Assembly: GCA_910579015.1 (NCBI GenBank)
Contig: CAJTRO010000035.1
Span: 1-18,977, forward strand
DNA length: 18,977 bases
Direction: 5' to 3'
DNA from: an uncultured Dorea sp.
GTDB taxonomy: Bacteria > Bacillota_A > Clostridia > Lachnospirales > Lachnospiraceae
The translations under genes and the position numbers were made by a program. The notes under the pieces are model-generated. The model saw nothing but the letters and a program-made list of their open reading frames with translations, was not told the DNA's origin and did no database searches. Numbering within the stretch: the stretch's first letter is position 1; the number at the start of each line of letters is the position of its first letter. Below are positions 7,316 through 14,459 of the stretch, piece by piece.

Positions 7316-7999
7316 TTCGCTTAGGTATCGGTAAATGGTAGCGGTTGAACAGGAAAATTTCTTGGCAACAAAGGAGATAGCCCCTTTGAGCTGAAAAAGT
7401 CCTTGTTCATTCAGCCTTTCAATGATTTCTTTGCGTTCGTACTGGTTCAGTCTGTCAATGGATGTAGGCAGAGATACGGTTGCATCGTTAAATATCTTCT
7501 GCATCAGTGATGATATGTCTACCGGAAAGTTTTCCGTTAATGTTACGCCTGAAGGTGCAGGTGCGTCTTTGGGTATGGGTGGAGATATCCGGTCTGTTTC
7601 AGGATCCAGGAAATCTCCGGGATGTATGGTAGAAAGAAGCGTTCCCTGTAGTTCTTGAAAACGGCTGTCATCAAAATTAATGCACAGAAGCCCGATCGGT
7701 TTCCCGGCAGAATCTTTGATGAACAAAGTAGAAGAACGCAGAATATGTCCGTCTTCGGTAAGTCCCTTATAGTTGCAGACAAAATTATTGGTTTCATAGG
7801 CTCTCGAAGAGAGCATCTGAAGTGCGGCGTCGGTCACCGGACTGCCTATAGTCCGCCCGCTGATATGGCCGTTGGTGATAGCGGCAATAGCCGGAGGATC
7901 TGTGTCCAGGTCATGCAGTACGACCTCGTAATCCTGGCCAAGAGCGCTTCCAAGAAATTCAACAATACTAATACATTGTTGAAGGATTTCTGTTTTCAT
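7304..7999 (-). CDS. YheO-like PAS/HTH transcriptional regulator
   Basis: The 231-residue protein has an N-terminal YheO-type PAS-like sensor domain (about 1-115, with YEVVLHDLDTDPPAIAAITN and GLLCINFDDS) and a C-terminal helix-turn-helix of the HTH_22 type ending in GAISFVAKKFSCSTATIYRY. Such proteins are cytoplasmic one-component regulators; a studied relative, DauR, controls D-amino acid catabolism. The frame extends to a TTG at 8017, but the ATG at 7999 preceded by GGGGA at seven bases is the better start. A promoter TTGAAT-17-CATAAT reads into it. It is convergent with the purine-type genes and separated from them by the repeat block, so it may once have regulated them; that is inference from position only. 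The ligand is unknown. Confidence 0.88.
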   Translation of the reverse strand: MKTEILQQCISIVEFLGSALGQDYEVVLHDLDTDPPAIAAITNGHISGRTIGSPVTDAALQMLSSRAYETNNFVCNYKGLTEDGHILRSSTLFIKDSAGKPIGLLCINFDDSRFQELQGTLLSTIHPGDFLDPETDRISPPIPKDAPAPSGVTLTENFPVDISSLMQKIFNDATVSLPTSIDRLNQYERKEIIERLNEQGLFQLKGAISFVAKKFSCSTATIYRYLSELGD

Positions 8000-8051
8000 A
8001 TTAATTCCCCATTTCAAAAAAACACTGTTAATTAATTATCTGACTATAACC

Positions 8052-8080
8052 ATTATGGCACGGTATCTTGCAAAATTCAA
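8052..8080 (-). promoter_or_regulatory. Sigma-A promoter of the YheO-like regulator
   Basis: On the - strand TTGAAT (8080-8075) and CATAAT (8057-8052) are separated by exactly 17 bp, about 55 bp before the chosen start codon. Both hexamers are one or two bases from consensus. Confidence 0.55.
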
Positions 8081-8141
8081 TATATAATTCATGCAATTTG
8101 TGATTTTAGTACAGTTTATCATAATGGCTGCGGAATTTTGG

Positions 8142-8170
8142 TTGAATCCGGTACGTGAAGTTGTTATACT
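8142..8170 (+). promoter_or_regulatory. Sigma-A promoter of the two-component operon
   Basis: TTGAAT at 8142-8147 and TATACT at 8165-8170 have a 17-bp spacer, and transcription would start about 20 bp before the ATG at 8198. It is divergent from the promoter at 8052-8080; the 61 bp between the two -35 hexamers could hold shared operators, but I see no clear palindrome there. Confidence 0.65.
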
Positions 8171-8197
8171 ATCAGCAACAGCAGAGGGTGGTGAGAC

Positions 8198-8863
8198 ATG
8201 AAGATAGGGATTATTGAGGACGACCGATTATTGAACCAGGCGATAGCGCTTGCCTTAAGAAAGGCGGGGTATGAAACTGTATGTGCACACACCAGGCGGG
8301 AGGCGCTCGCGCTGATGGGAAATGAGGAGGAGCTTATACTTCTGGATATCGGGCTTCCCGACGGCAATGGCATCAGCCTGTATCAGGAATTGGGGGGAAG
8401 GCGGGAAATCCCTGCCATTTTTCTTACTGCCAGGGACGAGGAGAGGGATATGCTGGCCGCATTCGACACAGGGGCAGATGACTATGTGGTCAAGCCGTTT
8501 TCCATGAAGGTATTATTGAAGCGGATTGAGGCCGTGTTGAAGCGAAACGGTGGAACAGAGAGGCTTTCTTACAGGGAACTGATCTTATATCCCGCCCGAA
8601 AGCAGGTCTTTATGGCAGGGCAGGAGATCCGGCTGACCGCAAAGGAGTATCAGCTGTTAGAATATCTGATGAAGAACCAGGGACAGGTGCTCACGAAGGA
8701 AAATATCCTGGAGCAGGTCTGGGGATTGGACGGGCAGTTTGTGGTAGATAATACGGTCAGTGTGACGATCAACCGTCTGAGAAAGAAGATTGAACCAGAT
8801 GCAGGACAGCCGGCATATATTAAGAATGTGTTCGGCCTTGGATACAGGATTGGGGACAGATAG
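8198..8863 (+). CDS. OmpR-family response regulator
   Basis: This is a 221-residue DNA-binding response regulator. The receiver domain (1-115) has the acidic pair Asp8/Asp9, phospho-acceptor Asp50 in LILLDIGLPDG, Thr77 and Lys99 in YVVKPF. The C-terminal winged helix (about 125-220) shows RLTAKEYQLLEYLM, VVDNTVSVTINRLRKKI and the wing YIKNVFGLGYRI. It would be phosphorylated by the sensor kinase encoded immediately downstream and bind direct repeats in target promoters. The ATG at 8198 follows GAGGGTGGTGAG. The kinase gene begins one base after its stop, so the two form an operon. In Firmicutes this compact pairing often controls an ABC transporter for antimicrobial peptides or antibiotics, but no transporter gene is present on either side here, so the target is unknown. 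Confidence 0.95.
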   Translation: MKIGIIEDDRLLNQAIALALRKAGYETVCAHTRREALALMGNEEELILLDIGLPDGNGISLYQELGGRREIPAIFLTARDEERDMLAAFDTGADDYVVKPFSMKVLLKRIEAVLKRNGGTERLSYRELILYPARKQVFMAGQEIRLTAKEYQLLEYLMKNQGQVLTKENILEQVWGLDGQFVVDNTVSVTINRLRKKIEPDAGQPAYIKNVFGLGYRIGDR

Positions 8864-8864
8864 T

Positions 8865-9794
8865 ATGTATGTAGAAGCTTTAACGGCGCTGGCAGGCATC
8901 TTGCTTGGCGCAGGCGCGATGTATGTACGGCAGAGAGGCAGCCGCAGGCAGGAGCTTGGAAGGCTTGCCGGGCTGACGGAGACTATCTTAAACGAGCAGA
9001 AGATCAAGGCGTCTGCGTCAGGAGAAGATACCTTGTATGCGAAGATTGAGAATCAGCTGGTGCGGGTACAGGAGCTTCTGGCGGGGAGAAGCGAGGCGGC
9101 TGGTAAGAGCCGTGATGAGATACAGAAGCTGATCTCGGAGATTGCCCATCAGATGCGGACGCCTCTTACAAATGTGGAGACTTATCTTGGCCTTTTACAG
9201 GATGAGATGGCAGATGAGGCAGGCTCAAAGGAGCTGTTGTTAAGATATGTGGACGCTGTGAAGGAAAGCGAAGAGAAGCTGCATTTTCTTGTAGAGAGTT
9301 TTATCAAGATGTCTAGGCTTGAGAATCATTTCATACAGATTAAGAAGGAAGAAGGGGATATCCTGCGAACGCTCAGGAACGCCCTTGGGCAGATACAGAA
9401 TCAGGCGGAGTTAAAGGGGATTTCCTTTGAGATAACACTGCCGGAGACAGCCGTCTGCCCGCATGATCCAAACTGGCTTGGCGAGGCTGTCTATAATATT
9501 CTTGATAACGCTGTAAAATATTCCTTGCCGGACGCCGGGATTAAGGTCGCTGTGACAGTGGGCGAGATGTTCCTGAAAATACACGTCAGGGATCATGGGA
9601 TCGGTATCGAGACGGGTGAAGAGAATCAGATATTTAAGCGGTTCTATCGGGGAAGGCGTGTCACTGTCCAGGAAGGATTTGGGATCGGCCTTTATCTGGC
9701 AAGAGAGATTGTGAATCTGCACGGCGGGTTTCTGGCGGTGAAGAGAATGGAGACGGGGATTCTGATGGAAATGAATCTTCCTTGCGGCAGATAA
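8865..9794 (+). CDS. Sensor histidine kinase with minimal sensor region
   Basis: The 309-residue kinase has one membrane segment at the very N-terminus (about 5-21, LTALAGILLGAGAMYV), a short linker, and the catalytic core: phospho-acceptor His95 in EIAHQMRTPLTNVETYLGLL, N box with Asn211/Asn215 in YNILDNAVKYS, G1 DHGIGIE (243-249), F box IFKRFYRG, and G2 GFGIGLYLA (271-279). There is no extracytoplasmic sensor domain, so the stimulus must come from the membrane, the cytoplasm or a partner protein. The frame is open from 8790 inside the response regulator gene, but the ATG at 8865, one base after that gene's stop, is the natural start and restores the membrane segment to the N-terminus. A strong hairpin follows at 9798-9839. 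Confidence 0.93.
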   Translation: MYVEALTALAGILLGAGAMYVRQRGSRRQELGRLAGLTETILNEQKIKASASGEDTLYAKIENQLVRVQELLAGRSEAAGKSRDEIQKLISEIAHQMRTPLTNVETYLGLLQDEMADEAGSKELLLRYVDAVKESEEKLHFLVESFIKMSRLENHFIQIKKEEGDILRTLRNALGQIQNQAELKGISFEITLPETAVCPHDPNWLGEAVYNILDNAVKYSLPDAGIKVAVTVGEMFLKIHVRDHGIGIETGEENQIFKRFYRGRRVTVQEGFGIGLYLAREIVNLHGGFLAVKRMETGILMEMNLPCGR

Positions 9795-9797
9795 GAG

Positions 9798-9839
9798 GTA
9801 AGTAAGCCGTCTGACGGGAATTTCAGACGGCTTACTTAC
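9798..9839. terminator. Strong 17-bp hairpin between convergent genes
   Basis: GTAAGTAAGCCGTCTGA at 9798-9814 pairs perfectly with TCAGACGGCTTACTTAC at 9823-9839 around an 8-nt loop. It starts 3 bp past the kinase stop and lies before the end of the convergent PD-(D/E)XK gene, so it probably ends both transcripts. T runs are short on both sides. Confidence 0.7.
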
Positions 9840-9858
9840 ACACTTTATCTGACAGATC

Positions 9859-10815
9859 CTATACTACTACAGGATTCTTTTTTGTAATAACAGATCTGAC
9901 TTCTTCGACGCTTTTTTCTGCCACATCTGCTATCTGTTCCAGGGTGTAGCCTTTTTCATACATTTTAAATATAAATTTTGCCTCTCCTTTTGCTTCGCCT
10001 ATAGCTTTGCCTTTCTCCAATATTCCCTGACTGAGATTGCACATGGTATTCACATCCTCTCTTATTCTGTCATCAACTGGTATATGATACTCTATCTCCA
10101 TGATATCTAACTTTTCTTTAACAGACAATTCCATTGATAATAACGTACTTAACAGACGATGCAGTTCATATCTGTCATCGTGTTGCGGCTGTTGATTGGA
10201 TATACCGATCAAAACAATATTTATCAGGTCAAGTCCGCCTTTCCATGTGTAAGAGCCTAACAGCTTATCATCTGTCAAATGCACATGATCCATGCTGTTC
10301 TCATCCATATTCATGCAAACCCATATGGAAAATACACGTCTTATGTTGTTATAATCCGTTTTAACAAAATCCCGTTCCTTCTGGGATGAAATAAGACGGC
10401 TCACATAAAATACGGCCCGATTCATGAGATGATAGCCAGATGGTTCGTCTTTCTGACCTTCCAAATTGATAATGATCTGCGAAACCCCGTCCTTCATCCG
10501 TACATAAAAGATGATATCAAACCGGATAAGCCCTTCGTTAATTTCTGAGTTCTCTGTATTTAGCCCGACAATCCGCTGGCCGTTTTTCTCTGTTACTGAA
10601 TTAGTCAGCCCCGGTTCTACCGGAACTGCACTGATAAGTGGATTTCCTTCAATATACGGCACAACATCCTTTGGATTCATCCCCTGAAATTCATCAACAG
10701 TCTTTACCAGAATGTGTGCCAGTATAATCTTATTACTGAGTAATTGCTTTGCTGTCTCATCATATTGAGCATATGCATCTGCTGCGCTTACTGTATTACG
10801 AAGCTCTGTATTCAA
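9859..10815 (-). CDS. PD-(D/E)XK nuclease family protein (Rpn/transposase-like)
   Basis: This 318-residue protein belongs to the large group annotated in Lachnospiraceae as PD-(D/E)XK nuclease family transposase, related to Rpn recombination-promoting nucleases. The core is visible as RFDIIFYVRMKDG followed by IIINLEGQKDE, giving Asp100, Glu119 and Gln121/Lys122 as candidate catalytic residues. The C-terminus has a GKAIGEAKGEAK stretch and a short helix-turn-helix-like end (YTLEQIADVAEKSVEEV). The start is TTG at 10815, chosen because a perfect AAAAGGAGGA lies five bases upstream and the family begins MNTELRN; the open frame continues 19 codons further without a site. A TATAAT reads toward it at 10892-10887, with a poor -35. 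No flanking inverted repeats or target duplication were found, so it is not called an insertion sequence. It is AT-rich relative to the neighbouring kinase gene. Confidence 0.85.
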   Translation of the reverse strand: MNTELRNTVSAADAYAQYDETAKQLLSNKIILAHILVKTVDEFQGMNPKDVVPYIEGNPLISAVPVEPGLTNSVTEKNGQRIVGLNTENSEINEGLIRFDIIFYVRMKDGVSQIIINLEGQKDEPSGYHLMNRAVFYVSRLISSQKERDFVKTDYNNIRRVFSIWVCMNMDENSMDHVHLTDDKLLGSYTWKGGLDLINIVLIGISNQQPQHDDRYELHRLLSTLLSMELSVKEKLDIMEIEYHIPVDDRIREDVNTMCNLSQGILEKGKAIGEAKGEAKFIFKMYEKGYTLEQIADVAEKSVEEVRSVITKKNPVVV

Positions 10816-11003
10816 GGTTCTCCTCCTTTTGCGTACTTGCCGGGAAATATACAGGCCATTCGCAAGAGGCATATGACCTTATTACTATTATATCCCGAAA
10901 TCCACTTTTGGTCTATAGCGAAAAAATATCTTTATTATATACATAAGGAATCCATATATGGGCAGTATCTGCGATGATTACAGCCCGATCCTTAAATTAT
11001 AGC

Positions 11004-11032
11004 TTGATAAATGAGCGAGAAACAAGTAAACT
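11004..11032 (+). promoter_or_regulatory. Probable promoter of the 71-aa membrane protein gene
   Basis: TTGATA at 11004-11009 and TAAACT at 11027-11032 are 17 bp apart, about 30 bp before the ATG at 11062. The stretch 10873-11003 otherwise holds only the weak promoter region of the divergent PD-(D/E)XK gene. Confidence 0.45.
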
Positions 11033-11061
11033 ATATTTAAATTCTGAGAGGAGATTTTCAT

Positions 11062-11277
11062 ATGTTTACACTAATATTTACATGTCTGACATTCATTATA
11101 TTCGGGAAATTGCTTATATTTGCGATCAAGGCGTCATGGGGACTTGCGAAGATTCTGGTTACGGTCTTGTTTCTTCCGTTCATCCTGATCGTGCTTGTAA
11201 TTGCCGGACTGATTTACCTTGCAGTACCGCTCCTTTTAGCGGCCGGTGTGTTTTCGCTGATAAAGACACATCGTTAG
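11062..11277 (+). CDS. Small membrane protein, unknown function
   Basis: The 71-residue product is almost wholly hydrophobic: one segment at about 2-22 (FTLIFTCLTFIIFGKLLIF), a short amphipathic turn (KASWGLAK), and a longer segment at about 31-64 (VTVLFLPFILIVLVIAGLIY and following), ending in SLIKTHR. Two or three membrane passes are likely. The ATG at 11062 follows GAGAGGAG at good spacing and a candidate promoter lies upstream, so the gene looks real though I do not recognise a family. It lies about 90 bp before the ATPase gene on the same strand, with no strong terminator between, so they may be co-transcribed. Its function is unknown; small proteins of this form are common beside regulatory or transport genes. 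Confidence 0.65.
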   Translation: MFTLIFTCLTFIIFGKLLIFAIKASWGLAKILVTVLFLPFILIVLVIAGLIYLAVPLLLAAGVFSLIKTHR

Positions 11278-11366
11278 AATCTTTGCTGTTCATCTAAAGA
11301 GAACAGGGGGCAGTCTGCGTCAGGACAGGAACTGACCTGATCGGAACAGTAATGAGAGGTGAAAGA

Positions 11367-12173
11367 ATGGTATATTTGAGCACATTCGTCGTATCAGAAA
11401 AGAGAATAAAGAATCCGAACATATACCCGTATAATGTCTTCCGTACAAAGGAGATATACCCGTTGGTTTTTGCCCCGATCACGATCATCTACGGCAACAA
11501 CGGCTCCGGCAAATCCACTCTTCTTAACATCATTGCCCAGAAGATAAATGCCCGGGGATGCGAGACCTATGCCTACGGCCAGGGTTACATTGACAAGTTT
11601 GTCCGTGAATGTATATTTGATACAGGTGAAGACGACTTTGGCAATGCTCTGCATATTCCCAAAGACAGTCTCTATATGAAGAGCGAGGATATCCTTTTTG
11701 AGATCAAGAAGATACAGCAGGAGGATGCTCTGGAAAGAGGGTATGTGTATGAGCTGATGATGCAGAAGGGGATCGACAGGCAGTCTGCCGAGAAGTCTTT
11801 TGACAGTCATGAGAACAGCTTCTGGTCAAAGAAGGATATCTTGCAGTTTGCGCAGGAGAAGTATTCTAATGGAGAGACAGCCATGCAGATTCTGATAGAT
11901 GCGTTTGTACCGGATAATCTGTACTTGCTGGATGAGCCGGAGGTATCATTGTCACCTCAGAATCAGGTAAAATTAGCAGAAGAGATCAATAAACTGGCAC
12001 GTTTCTTAGGGTGTCAGTTTATTGTTGCAACACATTCCCCTTTTATGCTTGGAACCCTGCAAGCGAAGATTTATAATCTGGATTCAGAATGCATGGAAGA
12101 AGCAAAGTGGTATGAATTGGAAAATATACGGTTCTTTTATGAATTTTTCGAGAAGAACAGAAGTTTATTCTGA
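11367..12173 (+). CDS. AAA/ABC-type ATPase (AAA_21-like)
   Basis: The 268-residue soluble ATPase shows Walker A GNNGSGKST at 43-51, an ABC-like signature SNGE at 167-170, Walker B LYLLDEPEVSLSP with Asp189/Glu190, and the switch His223 in VATHSPFML. This is the single-domain predicted-ATPase family related to the RecF/SMC and ABC heads, which acts without its own membrane domain. The frame opens at an ATG at 11352, but that codon has no ribosome binding site, while the ATG at 11367 has GAGAGGTG at proper spacing and is used here. A hairpin with a T-rich tail directly follows. Related ATPases appear both as housekeeping proteins of unknown role and in defence systems (OLD-like, retron-associated); no nuclease partner is encoded next to it apart from the PD-(D/E)XK gene on the opposite strand. 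Its role is unknown. Confidence 0.85.
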   Translation: MVYLSTFVVSEKRIKNPNIYPYNVFRTKEIYPLVFAPITIIYGNNGSGKSTLLNIIAQKINARGCETYAYGQGYIDKFVRECIFDTGEDDFGNALHIPKDSLYMKSEDILFEIKKIQQEDALERGYVYELMMQKGIDRQSAEKSFDSHENSFWSKKDILQFAQEKYSNGETAMQILIDAFVPDNLYLLDEPEVSLSPQNQVKLAEEINKLARFLGCQFIVATHSPFMLGTLQAKIYNLDSECMEEAKWYELENIRFFYEFFEKNRSLF

Positions 12174-12180
12174 CAGGCAG

Positions 12181-12223
12181 ATGTATTTCTCTATTCAGAG
12201 AGAAATACATTTGTCTTTTTATT
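12181..12223 (+). terminator. Rho-independent terminator of the ATPase gene
   Basis: ATGTATTTCTCT (12181-12192) pairs with AGAGAAATACAT (12199-12210) around a 6-nt loop and is followed by TTGTCTTTTTATTT. It starts eight bases after the ATPase stop and overlaps the last codons of the convergent deoR gene. Confidence 0.8.
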
Positions 12224-12964
12224 TATGTTCTCGATCAGTCTGGCTGATTCCCGTGTCTTAGGCCTATCCGTGATCAATGCGTATATTTCATCCCAGCCGC
12301 AGAATTGGAATAAGGAATTTGTGCATAATTTCGTATTGTCACATAGAATAACGGTCTTCTCGCTGTGGGCGATCATGACCTGCTTAAGTTCTGATTCTTC
12401 ATAAGATGCAGAAGAAGGTCCGGACAAATCCTTAAATCCGTCGGTTCCAAGGAAGGCGATATCCGCATGGAGAGAACACAGGGCATGGATTGCCCAGGCG
12501 CCTATAGTGCCTTTGCTGCTTTCGCGGATACGTCCTCCGAGAGCAAAGACCTGATTGGAAGAATCGGATAACAGATTTAATGCTATGAGTGAATTCGTAA
12601 ATATTGTAAGGTCGTCTCTGAGTGTCAGAAGTTTCGCAAGGGCATAAGTAGTGCTTCCTGCATCCAGAATGATGACTCCCTTTTCAGGAATGAGCTGTAT
12701 TGCCCTGTTAGCGATTGCAGTCTTGACATCCATACGTTCCATCTGCTTCAATGCGACAGGACGCTCGGCAAGCTCCGTGCTGGCAATCGCGCCTCCATAA
12801 CTTTTTCGGGCAATTCCCTGTTCTTCGAGATAAATGAGGTCTTTACGGATTGTCTCCGTAGAAACGTCGAACTTTCTGGCTAAGTCTCCGGCTTTCATAT
12901 TGCCATTGCGCAGCAGAAGCTGTGCGATCTCATTCCTTCTTTCGGCTGTAAGTCTTTTCTTCAT
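12191..12964 (-). CDS. DeoR-family repressor, divergent to hxlA
   Basis: The 257-residue regulator has an N-terminal DeoR helix-turn-helix (about 6-57, DLARKFDVSTETIRKDLIYLEEQG) followed by the GGAIAS hinge and a C-terminal sugar-phosphate sensor domain of the ribose-5-phosphate isomerase-like fold: ILDAGSTTYALAKLL, FTNSLIALNLL, FALGGRIRESSKGTIG, FLGTDGFKDLSG and the final VILCDNTKL. Such proteins repress sugar operons until a phosphorylated sugar binds. The ATG at 12964 follows AGGGAGAA. It is transcribed away from hxlA, with the two promoters lying back to back in the 216-bp intergenic region, so self-control and control of the hxl operon are likely. The effector could be hexulose 6-phosphate or another sugar phosphate; the sequence does not say which. 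Confidence 0.94.
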   Translation of the reverse strand: MKKRLTAERRNEIAQLLLRNGNMKAGDLARKFDVSTETIRKDLIYLEEQGIARKSYGGAIASTELAERPVALKQMERMDVKTAIANRAIQLIPEKGVIILDAGSTTYALAKLLTLRDDLTIFTNSLIALNLLSDSSNQVFALGGRIRESSKGTIGAWAIHALCSLHADIAFLGTDGFKDLSGPSSASYEESELKQVMIAHSEKTVILCDNTKLCTNSLFQFCGWDEIYALITDRPKTRESARLIENINKKTNVFLSE

Positions 12965-13012
12965 ATCTGATTCTCCCTGATGAGCTTAGGAATTTTCATG
13001 GTTGTGACTATT

Positions 13013-13040
13013 ATTATACTGCAAAGATTATAAAAATCAA
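13013..13040 (-). promoter_or_regulatory. Promoter of the divergent deoR gene
   Basis: On the - strand TTGATT (13040-13035) and TATAAT (13018-13013) are separated by 16 bp. Its -35 end is only about 10 bp from the hxlA promoter, so a repressor bound between them could block both. Confidence 0.6.
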
Positions 13041-13044
13041 TAAA

Positions 13045-13079
13045 CAACTGTTGACAACAATAAAATGCAAGAATATAAT
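13045..13079 (+). promoter_or_regulatory. Consensus sigma-A promoter of hxlA with overlapping operator
   Basis: TTGACA at 13051-13056 and TATAAT at 13074-13079 are both perfect and 17 bp apart. The -35 lies inside two overlapping palindromes: CAAC-T-GTTG at 13045-13053 and TGTTG-A-CAACA at 13049-13059, which suit a repressor site, probably for the divergent DeoR. The leader of about 95 bases up to the ATG at 13181 also has a short AAACC-AAA-GGTTT hairpin at 13136-13148. Confidence 0.75.
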
Positions 13080-13180
13080 TGTAATTAATTTGGAAATATG
13101 GTTTTTATACTTGTATTTAATAGCTATTTAACTTAAAACCAAAGGTTTAGAAATTCTGAAAGGCTTAGAAAGGAGAAGAA

Positions 13181-13834
13181 ATGAAAACAAAATTACAGCT
13201 TGCCTTAGATGATATCACCTGGAGTGATGCACTGCGGTTAACAGATAAGCTTCAAAGCAGTATAGATATTGTGGAGCTGGGAACACCTTTTATCATGGAG
13301 TATGGTATGGAGGCGGTCAGAAGCTTCCGAAAGCATTTCCCGGATAAGGAACTTTTGTGTGACGGGAAGATCATGGATGCGGGCAGTTACGAAGCGAAGC
13401 TCTTATACGAGGCGGGAGCCGATTATGTAACCGTACTTGCAGTGACAGACGACCGCACGGTTGCCGATGTGACGGCATGTGCAGGAGAATATGGGAAAAA
13501 GGTTGTGGCGGACATGATCTGTGTTTCAGATCTGGGATTACGGACTGAGAGGATGGAAGCATTAGGCGTTGACATAATAGCCGTACATACCGGAGTGGAC
13601 CAGCAGGCGGCAGGAAGAACGCCTCTTGACGATCTAAAGACAATACGTTCCTGTGCAAAATGTGCGTCGGTTGCTGTTGCGGGTGGAATAAATGCCGCGG
13701 CAATAGGGGATTATCTTGAGTACAGACCAGAGATAGTAATCGTGGGGAGCGGAATTATACATGCCAAAGATCCTGTGAAGGAGGCCGGGAAGCTGGCACG
13801 TCAGATAAGCCGTAACCAGCCGTATGATTTCTGA
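13181..13834 (+). CDS. hxlA: 3-hexulose-6-phosphate synthase
   Basis: Hps joins formaldehyde to ribulose 5-phosphate to give 3-hexulose 6-phosphate, or runs in reverse to make pentose phosphate. The 217-residue TIM barrel belongs to the orotidine phosphate decarboxylase superfamily: LALDDITW at strand 1, DGKIMDAG with Asp61/Lys63/Asp66 (the DxKxxD active-site motif), VHTGVDQQAAG at 134-144, and the phosphate-binding VAGGIN and IVGSGI. The VHTG...DQQAAG form and the adjacent isomerase gene favour Hps over the related keto-gulonate-phosphate decarboxylase (UlaD), though that alternative is not fully excluded. The ATG at 13181 follows AAAGGAG. It is the first gene after a consensus promoter, 18 bp before hxlB, and probably heads a transcript that continues into the second deoR. 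Confidence 0.92.
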   Translation: MKTKLQLALDDITWSDALRLTDKLQSSIDIVELGTPFIMEYGMEAVRSFRKHFPDKELLCDGKIMDAGSYEAKLLYEAGADYVTVLAVTDDRTVADVTACAGEYGKKVVADMICVSDLGLRTERMEALGVDIIAVHTGVDQQAAGRTPLDDLKTIRSCAKCASVAVAGGINAAAIGDYLEYRPEIVIVGSGIIHAKDPVKEAGKLARQISRNQPYDF

Positions 13835-13852
13835 AGAAAGGAGAAGAGGAAA

Positions 13853-14416
13853 ATGAGCGTAAAAGAGTATACAGGAAAAATATTAGATGAACTGACATAT
13901 AATCTCAGATATATCAGTGACGATGCAATCAGTCGTCTGTCCGCCATGCTCCTTGATGCGGATCATATTTTTACGGCGGGAGCAGGACGAAGCGGTGTTG
14001 CCATAAAGGCATTTACAAACCGTCTGATGCATCTGGGATTTTCCGTCAGCAGTGTGGGAGAGATATCCAGTCCGCATACGAAAGAAGGGGATCTTCTCCT
14101 GATAGGTTCAGGATCGGGCGAGACAGAGAGCCTGGCGGCCATGGCTGAAAAAGCGAAAAGAAACGGCGTGAACCTTGCGCTGGTCACAATGGACGAGGAG
14201 TCTACGATCGCGCGCCTGGCGGATGTGGTGGTTGTTCTGCCGGGAGTTTCTCCCAAGCTCAGGAAAAAAGGGATGGAGATCACATCTATACAGCCGATGG
14301 GTTCGGCATTCGAGCAGATCTCTTTCCTGATGTATGACGGTATGATCATGGAACTGATGGAACGCATGGGAGAGACATCAGATTCGATGTTCGGCAGACA
14401 TGCCGATCTGGAGTAG
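13853..14416 (+). CDS. hxlB: 6-phospho-3-hexuloisomerase
   Basis: Phi interconverts 3-hexulose 6-phosphate and fructose 6-phosphate, completing formaldehyde assimilation or, in reverse, supplying pentose phosphate. The 187-residue protein is a single SIS domain, the usual length for Phi, with AGAGRSG at 42-48, the Ser-rich phosphate loop GSGSGET at 85-91, and QPMGSAFEQ at 147-155, a characteristic Phi motif. The ATG at 13853 follows AAAGGAGAAGAGG. It sits 18 bp after hxlA in the same transcript. No terminator is visible before the next gene, 43 bp downstream. Confidence 0.93.
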   Translation: MSVKEYTGKILDELTYNLRYISDDAISRLSAMLLDADHIFTAGAGRSGVAIKAFTNRLMHLGFSVSSVGEISSPHTKEGDLLLIGSGSGETESLAAMAEKAKRNGVNLALVTMDEESTIARLADVVVVLPGVSPKLRKKGMEITSIQPMGSAFEQISFLMYDGMIMELMERMGETSDSMFGRHADLE

Positions 14417-14459
14417 TTTGTCGGGAAATTAATTTTTCATTGGTATGAGGGGGATGGAA

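Noticed and set aside
7150..7341. 63-codon + frame across the GTCAGT repeats
   Set aside because: No ribosome binding site, runs into the convergent regulator gene, and the repeat spacing of 39 then 40 bp breaks any in-frame peptide repeat.
9859..10872. Complete insertion sequence around the PD-(D/E)XK gene
   Set aside because: I found no terminal inverted repeats or target-site duplication at the gene borders; the hairpin at 9798-9839 looks like a terminator.
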